A stretch of 64,000 bases of DNA. Origin: Nothopassalora personata. Lineage: Eukaryota; Ascomycota; Dothideomycetes; Mycosphaerellales; Mycosphaerellaceae. The stretch is from contig CM066291.1 of NCBI GenBank assembly GCA_033816765.1, positions 4,526,001-4,590,000 on the forward strand, in the 5' to 3' direction. Below, piece after piece: positions 10,114-19,903 of this stretch. Numbering within the stretch: the stretch's first letter is position 1; every line of letters begins with the position of its first letter. The position numbers and the translations under genes are program-made. Below the pieces are notes generated by a model. It saw only the letters and a program-made list of their open reading frames with translations, made no database searches and had not been told where the DNA came from.

Positions 10114-11795
10114 CACTCTCGTTCAGTCTCTGGGGCGAGACTGGCCGGTCTGGTGGAACCCGTCGCTCTGGCTCGCGTCGATGTCGGTGTCTCACGGGCG
10201 AATGGTGGCATGCAGTACAGAGGTATGGCTCTGGTGTCGTGACGTCGGTTGTGTATGAGAGTGCTGTATGAGGCGTTTCCCTGTTTCCAGCGCGCCTCAG
10301 ATCATGTGTGATTATGTCGACTTGGGTCGGTGCGTTGTTTCGGGAGTTAAGGTTTATCGACGTGTTGTTGTGATTATTGCTGGTATGGCTGGGCTAGCAG
10401 TGGTCGGCGTCGTCGGCGTCGTCGTATGTACAATGAGGGACTACAGTGCTGTGGGTGGTAGAGAGCGTCGTTGGCCGAGGCCGTTCAAGGAAGGAATGAA
10501 TGCAGCTGTGTGGACGTTCGACGTCGCCGACGAATACGAGGCGGCGCGGTGGTAGCAAACGTGACGTGGAAAAGGGAGAACTGGAATGGCGAGAAGAGGC
10601 TCATAGACCGCATCACGTGTGGATGCTAAGCATTTGTGGCTCAGAGAACAGGGGCGGAGATTGAATCGAATCAAAACTTTGCCCAGAACGTCCTTCACTC
10701 CGCTCCAAGGGCCTGCCAATACCCAATACACTGCCGGGGATCGGGATGCTCCGTCGCTGCCACTCACCGCTGCTGTGTCGCTTGCTGCTAGACCGATCAT
10801 CATGCTGGATTCATAATAATTGTACTGGATATCGTTCCTTTCCCCAAGTCAAGAAGTCGTGCCACCTCGAGCATTAACCGCCTATTTGCCTGTTGTGGCA
10901 AGCGTCAGGGACTCCCGCTGAGCTCCTCCGTCCAATCATCAGTGCAGCCTTTGCGAAGCAACCGGCGAGACACGCTTCGGAGCGGCAGCTTATCCTGGTC
11001 TGGAAATAGCTTTCTCCGACATCTTGGCACTTGAACAGACATGCGTGCTTCTGCAACATCGTTCGCTGCTTCTGCTGTCCCTTCCTTTTCGCTTGTGTAC
11101 CGTGACACACGCGTCTTCGAGGGCTTACAGTACACAGCCCCTGACAAAACAAGTGACAACACGCTAGCCGATACTGGAGAAGTCCACCACAGTTGCGACT
11201 CTTTAATACTAAATATCCCGCGCGTTAATTGCAACCAACAGGTGGGAGTCGAGCGTTCGACTATATCGCGCTCTGCGAACAGTTTAGTGCCACTTTGGGC
11301 GCTGTCATTGGAGTCCGAATCGAGCCTTACCGCAGTTTGGTAAGGATACAGTATCCGTTGTCACTTGTTTTCTCAGGGGCTGTGCTTAGTCGCCATTGGA
11401 GCCGGTTGGAACGTACCGACTCAGAAGCCGGATTTTAATCTCCGACCTTCTTCCACAAACGCGTTGACTCGTTGGGAACGCAAAGCAGACGACGACGACG
11501 ACGTGTCCGCGAGCACGCTACAAGAGGCCGGCCTGCTGCTCAAATACTGCATGCCTCTAGCATCGGGTGGATCATCGGACTCGATCGATTCCGTGACTCA
11601 CGTACGCTACAATACCAGACATCAAAAGTGCTTGAAACTACCAATGGAGCAGCTCCACATAGACTTGCCTACGAATCTGGTCGGCCAGTTGTACCTTTGA
11701 AGCACATATCGATGAGAAAGCGACGGCCCATCAACCACGGCCTCTGGTATTGGACCCTACGTATGCAAAAAGTCATCTTGTTGACCTCCAAAAAG
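10114..11795. other. Gene-less 1.7 kb upstream of the membrane protein gene
   Basis: Promoter side of the minus-strand membrane protein gene. It contains short trinucleotide runs, GTCGGC-type near 10406-10427 and GAC near 11488-11505. Open frames up to about 110 codons exist, but none is recognisable. Confidence 0.4.
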
Positions 11796-11890
11796 GCCCG
11801 AACCACGGTTCGAACGTGGGACCACTCGCAGTTTGAGATCTGTACATGAAGGAACCCTAAGCGAGTATCGTACCACTAGACCATCCGGGC
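11796..11890 (-). tRNA. tRNA-Pro (anticodon AGG) with 24-nt intron
   Basis: Read on the minus strand from 11890. The acceptor arm GCCCGGA pairs with TTCGGGC (one G-T pair), the D arm is GTC..GAT with TAGTGGTAC loop, the anticodon stem CTCGC/GCGAG encloses loop TTAGGG|T, and the T arm is CCACG-TTCGAAC-CGTGG. The anticodon AGG is complementary to 11856-11858. A 24-nt intron at 11831-11854 sits after position 37, the canonical tRNA intron site. The mature length is 71 nt before CCA addition. A T5 run follows the 3' end (A5 at 11790-11794 on the plus strand), fitting RNA polymerase III termination. Confidence 0.95.
11831..11854 (-). other. tRNA-Pro intron
   Basis: 24-nt insertion between anticodon position 37 and 38 of the tRNA. 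Removing it closes a normal 7-base anticodon loop. Confidence 0.9.
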
Positions 11891-13736
11891 GATGCTTTAA
11901 TGTTGTGTAAGATGCAGATTCGTTGAATGTTTATGTAGCAGCAGATGTACCTTCGCGATCCCTTTGAGTCTCCGTCCAGCGCCCCCAACCCCTAGGACCC
12001 ACCGCCTTCGAGGAGTTGTCCTTGGATGACAAGAAGTCCCAGGAGACATGAGCTGTTTACCAAGTGTGAGCTGTGCCTGCCAAAGGCTGGACCGTGTCTC
12101 CAAGTGAAGCTATCACGACTGCTGACATGTAAGAGGCTGAGGCTCACAGACGCAAAGGTTGTTGCTGATACGCTCGGACGCACATCAAATCTCGGATTTG
12201 GAGGCCCTGTACTTCCTTCGGTAAAGCCTTTGCGGATGAAGGGTGCACGCTACCAGGAGCTAGGTATCGAATGCGACTCCGGTACTGAGATAGCTTCAGG
12301 CCGAGACTATCTAGTAATTCTCATCATTGGTGGTATTGCATATACGCTATTATGACGGAGCCAGAGGAGGATGAGGTTGAACGGAGAAGCGATCGTGGCA
12401 CTGGGAATGCATGCCAGCAAGACCTCTATGTGCCAAACACCTCTGGAAGGACATGCTTGCACTCCGGCAGCTGGAGGAGCTTCAGTGTTTTATCGTACTG
12501 CCTAAGGAATGATCAGCTCAACGTCTTTTCGTTTGATAATGGCTACAAGTACTCTCGTCCAGCTTGACTTAGGTGCTCTTCGTGGTGGTATAGGATTAGT
12601 GCAGCGCGAGCAGAAGAAGAAGATGTCCATCTATCCTATCCCATCTCGGGACAGTACAACTCTAGGCACAGTTTATATATCCCCTGTTCCTACGCTTTAA
12701 CTTTTGGTTAAGATTGGAGTCGGTGTTCCCTCTATATCTTGTTAACTATCTTATACATACGCGTCTAGATGCGTAGAGGACGTAGCATACCTAATCTCAA
12801 GAAGGAGCGACGTAGGCACTTTACAAACAAAGGAGGCCATACGAATTAGCACACGCTTAGAAGTGAATACATCCTTCTTCATAAGGAATAGACAGAAGAC
12901 AGGGAATGTATAAACTATGCCTGGGGTTGTAAGTGCTTAGAAGACTGCCAAGGGGTGTCACATGCAGGGCTTCTCCAGAAGGAAGTCGGCGAGCAAGGAA
13001 GTCCGACCGCCGAGAGACAATCACATTCGCACCACATCCCTCTCTTCGAGCAATGAAGTTGTTTCTTATATTTGCCGCCAAGGCGGCACGACGGAGGTGC
13101 GTTCGCCACCTCGGAGCTCGTTAAAGGAGTTGCACCTTCATACTAGCCACTCCGCCGTTCGTTACCACAGCAGTAACACTGGGCTCCGTCTATTATACAA
13201 CAGGCGATGTAAGTCGATAGCCCGACAACGGGTCCCGCACAGTCCTATCAAATCCAACGTGTCTAAAATATCTATCTAGAATAGCCCGGGCTGTTGCCAA
13301 AACAGCCACCGTATCCTCACTTCTCGGTATATCGCACTGCCGTTCGTTGCTTGTCTTGTTGCGATAAGAATCGCTCGTGTCGTCCAAAGATCGTTGCCGT
13401 AACGCGTCCGGTTTGAAAGTCGTCGAGTTGGCGATTGTGCCGAGTTTTTTTATGGCCATACCGGCCGGGGGCAGTCTTCGTTTCCCTCGGTCGCAATTTG
13501 ATTTGATGCGGGCGACACGAGGTACTACAACACCGCGCACCACGTGAAGGTGCTGCCCATCGCGCGGCACCACATCCCTCTCTTCCCTGCAATAACGTGC
13601 CTCTATTCGAGACATAATGGCCAAGGGCCGGTGTGGTTGGAGAATTGAAAAATGGTGTGGTTAATCAATAATTATCGAATTGATTGTTGAGAATCGAGAA
13701 TCCACGGTCTATATAATCGATAGTCGATCGATTCTT

Positions 13737-13995
13737 GGTATACGGCTCCAGGTCCTAGATTATAGGTCACGTGTGCTACAAAGGTAGCCAAAGATTATCG
13801 GATTCTAGGTGAGCAGGAACCTCTCAAAGGGAGGTAATTCGATAATGCGCATACGACTGCCTGCCCTAGGCAACGAGCAGCGAACAGCGAGATAATCTCA
13901 TAATCTATTCGATCTTTGGATTCTCAAGGTATACGGCTCTGCCAGATGATCGATAATCCGATGAGATTATCGATTATTCGAGGCGAGGTATACGG
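13737..13995. repeat. Three GGTATACGG elements among ATCGATAATC dyads
   Basis: GGTATACGGCTC occurs at 13737-13748 and 13928-13939, and GGTATACGG at 13987-13995; the first two are each preceded by GATTCT. Between them are many GATTATC/GATAATC words. Confidence 0.6.
13949..13974. repeat. Perfect inverted repeat, 10-bp arms
   Basis: ATCGATAATC (13949-13958) and GATTATCGAT (13965-13974) are exact reverse complements with a 6-base spacer. It lies about 250 bases upstream of the MobA-like reading frame. Confidence 0.8.
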
Positions 13996-14221
13996 GGCCT
14001 TACGAAACTGTAAGCTCGATACGATCATGCAAGGACACAGGCTCCAAGACGACATCAAGACTCTGCTGCTCAATGCGCGTTCGGAAAGACGCGTTCGGGC
14101 CAAGATGGCAGCATATCTACGCATAGCCGCTCTGTCGGTCATGAAACCTTTCGAAACTCTTTAGTGAGCATTACTTGTCATACAATCACCACATGCACCG
14201 AGCAGGAACATATCCGTCATC

Positions 14222-14923
14222 ATGAACCCAGCTCTAGTAAATATGGAGGCGGTGGTCCTCTGCGGTGGCCAATCCTCACGTATGAGATCACCAAAGCATC
14301 TGCTACAGCTACAGCTTCCCGACCACAAGTCGTTGCTGCAACACACCTTTGATACCATGTCCCGGGCTGTACCATCGAGCGAAGGGCTCCACGTGGCTTT
14401 CAAAGGTGCCGAAGGTGCCATTCTGGAACTTGATGTAGCAGATCACGAAGTTCACAGACTCTTTGACCAGCAAAACGAGAACATTGGGCCTGCAGCAGGA
14501 CTTCTGGCTGCTCATCGAGAACATCCCCTGCCATACTGGTTAGTGGTTGCGTGCAACTGTCCTTTACTGTTGGAGAAAGAATTGGAAAGGCTTTTCCATC
14601 ACTATCAAATACCGGTCACTTGCTATCAGAAGGTGGGCGGTCCTCTCAGGAGCATCTGAAGCCCGGAAGCCTTAGTCGCGCTGAAGTCGAACGTCGAAAC
14701 CGGTATCACAGGTCCCAGACATGTGGTTGATGGACACAGTGGCACGTCAATGATTCCATCGAACGACGACGATCTGTTCAATACCAACACGCCTGAGGAA
14801 CGGGAGGCTGCAATGAAACTGCTCATGAAGAGAAACCTGCTTGGAGGTGACATGAAAGCATTATTTCATGGAAGATTACAGCTACTCGCAATTGATCCAG
14901 GCTGGAGTCCTTCACTACCATGA
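14222..14923 (+). pseudogene. MobA-like molybdenum cofactor nucleotidyltransferase, broken by one TGA
   Basis: The frame opens with MNPALVNMEAVVLCGGQSSRM, the glycine-rich nucleotide loop of MobA-type NTP transferases, then PKHLL, and IGPAAGLLAAH near residue 85, the family's GPLAG-like segment. An in-frame TGA at 14657-14659 follows PLRSI; the same frame continues as SPEALVALK...GITGP and NTNTPEE, which match the C-terminal half of MobA-like proteins, so TGA replaces the Trp usually found before SPEAL. The metal-binding Asp of the ACDxP motif reads Asn (VACNCPLL). No intron removes the stop. Known: MobA attaches GMP to molybdopterin for bis-MGD enzymes, a cofactor form typical of bacteria. 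Inference: a decayed gene. Its 3' end overlaps the MoeA-like pseudogene on the other strand. Confidence 0.75.
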
Positions 14924-16152
14924 GGGACATGGATCCAGCAATTCGAGTTCACGAATGGCCCTGTTTTGGATGGGCTCTTTTCCCTTGGCACCACTTCTAG
15001 CCATTCATTCTCATTGAGCTTCGAAGTGCCATGCCGAAAGGTATCGCAGTCCGAGGAAATGGCTACCAGGAAGTTCCTTCCATCATTTGGCTTGGTGGAC
15101 AGAAGAGGAATGCTAGACATGCCAGCCATCTTGCAAATAGTGCGAGTTGTGCTGACCTGCCGCCGACGAGCTGTCTTATGTACGGCATGACGAGGAATTG
15201 AAGACATGCGGCACTCGCTACTGGATCGCTCGGCCATGAAGACCGCGGTGGCTCCATACGATGCAGCATGCCCGTTACTGAAACCATTGGCCGTTGTGTC
15301 ACCGCTGATTCAACTACCATGTCGTGCTCCAGATGATTTTGCACTCGGTACAGTCGCGAACAAGCAAGGATGGCCTGGACGCATAGCCACATGATGGACC
15401 TGGGTCTTGTTTCCAGTCTTTTCAATGCAGATGGCACGTAGTAAGAGTTTCGATTCCGCGAAATTTACCACTCGCGCCAACCCGGCAATTGACTCCTCAG
15501 CGACGCACCCGAGATACTTTGCATCAACATCGAGCTCCTGCAGCGTAGCCTTAAGATATGGCCAATTCGAATCCTGTCTTCGAGAGCACCAAATTCGACT
15601 TTAGATCCAACACGTATGAGTTCCGAACCAGTCGACAGCACGCCAACTCATACTTTCCGCACTACAGAGATCCTATGCACGCCCACCAATGCGAGAGCCA
15701 TCACATGCTGCGAAGTAATGCCCTCTCCCTGCGCCACGATCAACTTGCCCTTTCGAAAACACCGCGGATAGGTCGTTTATTCGCGCCAGCGGGAGGCGCA
15801 CGGACGGTCTCAATCAGGCCCTCATCAAGCTTGCTTACGTCTTCCATGGTATACAGGCTTGCTGCCATAGTGGCCAGGAGACGAAGTCGCACGGGATGTT
15901 CCAGGCTGGTCTCGGTTGAGAGCTGATGACTGCATGACTGTCCATTGCAGAGCTGGCGACAGTGGAAGTGCTCAACGGACTGCAAATGTCGCAAGCCGCG
16001 ACTCTGCCCAAAGCCTGACCCAAAAGGCAGGTCACCGTTGTGAGGTCGAAGTTCCTTATATCGGTCATTGGCAGCGTTTTTGACAACTTCCAGCGCCTTC
16101 CTGGTGTGATATCGCCATCTTCGCCAGTCGTTTTCAACGATATTAGCGGCAT
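14866..16152 (-). pseudogene. MoeA-like molybdopterin molybdenumtransferase, multiply frameshifted
   Basis: MoeA motifs appear in order on the minus strand but in changing frames. From ATG 16152: LGQALGRVAACDI and SSAMDSHAV (family AMDGYA). Then in another frame APPAGANKRPI near 15800. Then KLIVAQGEGIT and GVLSTGSELI (family STGDEL), split by a TGA at 15648-15650. Then RPGHPCLFA near 15390, NPVASAAC-like near 15210 reading DPVASAACLQFLV, and CWIHVPHGSEGLQPG near the end. At least four frame changes plus stops make it non-functional. Known: MoeA inserts molybdate into adenylated molybdopterin. It sits tail-to-tail with the MobA-like pseudogene and overlaps it by 58 bases, so the two were probably one cofactor locus. 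Confidence 0.75.
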
Positions 16153-16469
16153 GTCAGATTATCGGCTGTAGTGACATGATCTGTCTGTCGCTTTGGAGAC
16201 CAGCCCTTGCTGCCATCGACAGTGTGTAGATTGTATTGGCGGAGCGCAACGTGTTCTGCACCTGCGCTTCTCACATTGCTATGGTCGCTGTTATGTCACG
16301 ACTAAACTCTCCTGTCCGTGTAGCTTTCCGGACACAAGCCGTGGCTTTTTACGGATGTCTGTAGTAGCACAATTGGATGCGAGAGCATACATCACGAGAC
16401 GTGCGCTTAAGACCAGCGAGATGTTAAAGAGGTACGTCTATGTTAGCTTATTCTATGAATACTGAAACC
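16153..16469. other. Short gene-less stretch
   Basis: Upstream of the MoeA-like relic and of the small unknown frame. A tRNA A-box-like string lies near 16365-16385 without the rest of a tRNA. Nothing else seen. Confidence 0.4.
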
Positions 16470-16703
16470 ATGACTACAGAGCGCATCACCCGCTACGAGA
16501 ACAAGCTGCGCAACAACGCGTTCTAGCAAGACGCCGTCAACAGGAACGCCCTTATAGGCGCCTTTATCTTTATGGGAACCTATCTTGACAGAATGCGCAA
16601 CGTGGCTACCCAAGGCGACAACAGGACCTTCGGTTGGTGGAAGGGTAAGTTCAACTTCATCCTACAGTCGTCCGTAGCCGTCTTTACCGCCCTTAACGAT
16701 TAA
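16470..16703 (+). pseudogene. Small unknown reading frame with a single TAG
   Basis: A 77-codon frame from ATG 16470 to TAA 16701-16703 interrupted only by TAG at 16524-16526 (codon 19). Before the stop it reads MTTERITRYENKLRNNAF, after it continues as charged residues then a hydrophobic segment (LIGAFIFMGTYL) and FGWWKGKFNF. Amino-acid composition and the single stop suggest real coding origin; CAG-to-TAG would be a RIP-type change. No family recognised. An imperfect inverted repeat (16826-16850) follows about 120 bases downstream. Confidence 0.35.
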
Positions 16704-17300
16704 GTCTACGCTCGAAGAATGGCACGCTCAATGCGTCGCACGCATGGGCGCAACGAACAAAACAGCACTAGGGAAAAGAGCAACAGAACGCAGGCATAGA
16801 TAGTTAAATAACTAACATCATACTAAAGAACAACGTGAACGTTGTTTCTTGTGAGTAGAGAGGCAGCGTGCAACGTCACGTGCGTAACCCCTGCAAGGGT
16901 GAGGGTGAAACGCTCGGACCACTCTTGGCGTGACAAGCTCTAAGGGTGTGACTTGCCAAGATTACAGTAGTTAGATTAAATACTACATGTTCTATAGGCT
17001 AATCTCATTTCTTTAGTGATGGCATAAGCAAGATGCATCGTCTCGTCGGGTTTCCAGCCAAGCTATTATGGCTGTGATCTTCGTAGCTGGGACCTATAGC
17101 GCGGTCTGCTCTCGATGAAACAATGTCCAATGTGGATCGTGGACATGCCTCAGTAAACACTTCGAAGCAGCTTGCCTTATCGTTGCTGGAAGAGTTGGCT
17201 CCAGAAGTCGTATGGTCGACCCCGTCACGGTTGGATAGCATAAAAAAGAAGGGTGGCAGTATTGCGACTCAGAGCACTGTGGTAAAGAGCACATCGATAA
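16704..17300. other. Gene-less, with small palindromes
   Basis: TAGTTAAATAACTA at about 16801-16814 and the imperfect hairpin at 16826-16850 (arms ending AACAACG/CGTTGTT, loop TGAA). No gene seen up to the kinase relic. Confidence 0.4.
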
Positions 17301-17400
17301 CTTGAATGCAATTGCAGCAGAATCGCGGTCTCCCACACACAGTCGCAATAAGGTCTGGTTACAGGTCGTAGGTACAACTGTCGTAGTAGCAATAGTCGCG

Positions 17401-17941
17401 CTTGCTGTTGGCCGCTGGAAGCTGTTCATAGACTTCTGCCCTGATGGCTCTCTGCACGAGATCATAGCTTACCATCGCGATCAACAAGTATATCTGCCAG
17501 AACCATTCATAGTACGTAGGCTACTGGGTGCATTTGCGGGCCTTGCTGATCTTCATGACACTAGTGGTATGTTGGGGAGCAGCTTCTGCTGGCAGTACAA
17601 GTAATGCTTCAAGGCGGAACGGGTGCAAACAGAGTGCCAAATTGGCGTGGCATGATACATCGAGAGTGTGGCCGAACCATCGGAGACGAGTAGACCAATA
17701 TCTGACGAGTCCAGTATCAAACCTGGAAATGTGTTTTTGCTATCCGACCATACAGCTGGGGGACTTTGGCTTCACTTGCGAGACGGATGTCAATGATCCG
17801 AATAATCCGATTGAATTTTTTGAAGACGAGGGCACGCCCTGCTTTCTAGCGCCGGAGCAGAGCAGATGGTACAAGAAGAACGCAGATGTGGATCTGAGCA
17901 GGAAGAAGAGACTGCAGGAGCAGATCAGTGTCTGTGAGTAA
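17401..17941 (+). pseudogene. Protein kinase domain relic
   Basis: Kinase motifs in two frames. One frame has FCPDGSLHEII and ADLHDTSG (hinge and alpha-E region) and, further on, IKPGNVF (catalytic-loop remnant, the HRD missing). Another frame has LGDFGFTCETD (DFG motif) and EDEGTPCFLAPEQ (APE motif). The switch between IKPGNVF and LGDFG needs a frameshift near 17735-17745, and stops intervene near 17600, so the domain is broken. A possible donor GTGAGTAAAC lies at 17934 and weak kinase-like text continues to about 18430. The layout resembles the fungus-specific Ser/Thr kinase families that are often amplified and lost in Pezizomycotina (inference). Confidence 0.6.
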
Positions 17942-18713
17942 ACCTGAGGAGTTGTGGCACCTCCGCAAGACTTAGACATCTGCTGATCTTGAATCTTTTG
18001 CCTTTAAGGGGCGACATCATGGTAATGTGGTTAGTCCAAAGACGTTTCTAGGGCTTCTGCGCAGATATGCTAGCTGATACACTCGATTTTACCTAGGTGC
18101 ATGATGTATCTAGATCCTGACGGCTGGCCAAACATAGGTCGGCAGAACCAGCAGCCGCCCTTACCAGGAGGACCACCATACCTCGGAGAAGTCTTTCAGT
18201 TCATTGGAGCATGCACCATCTGGGAACAACGGCCGGCATACTGTAGCTGCAGCCTTAGCAGCCATCCGGAAGAATCCTTGGGGATCGGATAACTCCCAGG
18301 GTATGGAATTAGCGGACCTGGCCCTCATCTCAGTAGAAGCACAAATCCGCACAGATTGAGATACTTCCGACCACACAATGTATACAGACTTGGAATGAAG
18401 AGGGACCAGTTGCCCAAGATTCAATTAGGGTTACTTTTGGTGTTGAAACAGCTCATAACCGAATCCATCACGTAATTCTCGTCATTCCGCGGTATCCCAT
18501 TACGCATCTGTGTCTACAAGCAAGGCAATGAACCCAGCAACGACCAGCAAAGGTACCGTGTATCTGGCTCATGTCCAGCGTCCACAGCCTGAGTCGGACG
18601 CTTACAGAGTCCCTGCACCATTTCCATGCTCAATCATCCCACCACTCGGCCGTAGACAGTGTGTGAAGCCACAGGTGTGATCTTGCTAGGTGCTCCTCTT
18701 GCGTGAAGCCACT

Positions 18714-19400
18714 TTATTGATACGGCCTGAAGCCACTTTGCCAGCTTTTGGTCGCCTGCTTAGTGACTTGTTCCAGTTCGCCATCACATTCTTGGTCTTC
18801 TTCCCTCCGTAGGTCGGGCGGGAGCGCGGCTCGATGTCGAGGTTCGCGATCTCCTTCCCCTCGAACGATATCGTCTTGGTATATCGGGTACGTGGGCCGC
18901 TCCAGTTCGCGCAGTCGTCGAGTGAGGCCGCTGACGATGCCGTTGATCTCGATCTACTTCTCCACGTACTGTATGGCTGGCCGTAGATGTCAGCAGGGCT
19001 GTAATAAGTAGACATGGGTAGTCGACTTACCGATGTGCACATTACAAGCTTGCAGATGCGGTAGCTTGTCGCAGACTACCCTGCTGACATTGCAACGCTG
19101 CTGCGCCGCCGCCGCCTCGAGCCATCGACGAGCCTGGGCAGCGATGTTCTTGGTAAGGGAGGAGGAGACGTCGAGACCTGAGAGAGGGTGCTCGTCGTAC
19201 TTGGAAATAGGCGCACGCGGGTGTTTGATCCAGTTGTTGAGTACTTGGTTCGCGGGGATGAGGCGAGGCGCGTAGACCGATTTCTCCAACGCAGGAACGG
19301 CATTAGGCCAGGCACTAGTGATGTTGTCAATGTGTTCCGAAGGCTTGAGCTGTGGCCAAGAAGGCATTGTAGTCAAGTTGCGTCTGAAAGACGCTGCCAT
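18714..19400 (-). pseudogene. Unknown two-exon gene truncated by a TAG
   Basis: From ATG 19400, exon 1 (19031-19400) starts MAASFRRNLTTMPSWPQL, a basic N-terminus that could target mitochondria, and contains QARRWLEAAAAQQRCN. A donor GTAAGT at 19030 and an acceptor CCAG ending at 18977 give a 54-nt intron. Exon 2 reads AIQYVEK and then TAG at 18954-18956; the same frame then continues 79 codons (IEINGIVSGLTRRLRELERP...) to TAA at 18714. The continuation looks like protein, so the TAG is probably a recent nonsense change of CAG. As it stands the product would be 130 aa. I do not recognise the family. Confidence 0.4.
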
Positions 19401-19903
19401 GTTCGCGACGGGACTTGGTTTGTGGTGATGTGGAAACGCGTAGAATGTTGTACAAAGCGCGACGAAGGCCGGGAGACAGATTTGTCGCAGTTGATCGACG
19501 CCACTGCGGCTGTCAATGGATGGTTGGTGCTGTTGGCAAGTTGACCGGGTTGCAGATTTATACCCGCGCGCGCAAATGGTCGACTGGTGCAGTCCGTGCG
19601 GTGCTTCCTGCATTCACTCAGCGGAAGGGCCTGCCCCATGTTCGCCTGGCGAGCGAAGCACACAACAGTGATGCATCGGCTTGGTAATGATACATGACGT
19701 TGTGAATGATAGCTGATCACAACAAAATCGCGTGTGCTTGAGCCGTGGCTAGCCCCGAGTCGCCAAGACATCGTCACATGCCTTCGACCTATCTTAAGAC
19801 TCCTATAGATCTTGTAGCTCGAGGAGATGTTATAGCCGGTAAAAGGTACCAAGGCCGTATGCACAACGTGGAGCGATTAATCCTCCAGCTCGCAACATGA
19901 CCG
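19401..19903. other. Gene-less 0.5 kb
   Basis: 5' flank of the truncated unknown gene and 3' flank of the thioesterase. No supported feature. Confidence 0.4.

Larger units (their letters stand above)
11891..14221. other. Gene-less, repeat-rich 2.3 kb
   Basis: Between tRNA-Pro and the MobA-like pseudogene. No supportable protein gene. An 18-bp repeat (GCACCACATCCCTCTCTT) occurs at 13029-13046 and 13567-13584. From 13650 to 14000 the sequence is rich in ATCGAT/GATAATC words and has three GGTATACGG elements, listed separately. 12700-12860 looks A/T-rich and transposon-like but has no identifiable frame. Confidence 0.4.

Noticed and set aside
9836..10195. Long minus-strand frames overlapping exon 1 of the membrane protein
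   Set aside because: Arg-rich translations with no splice logic; the chosen frame rebuilds a TM helix across a consensus intron.
12933..13624. Overlapping 60-140 codon frames on both strands
   Set aside because: Composition-driven frames in a repeat-rich, gene-less stretch; no motif recognised.
14866..15437. FdhD (sulfurtransferase) as the identity of the gene next to the MobA relic
   Set aside because: Motifs on the minus strand (STGSEL, AMDSHA, PHGSEGL) match MoeA, and no FdhD signature was found.
16365..16435. Possible tRNA or SINE from an A-box-like string
   Set aside because: No B-box, no acceptor or T-arm pairing.
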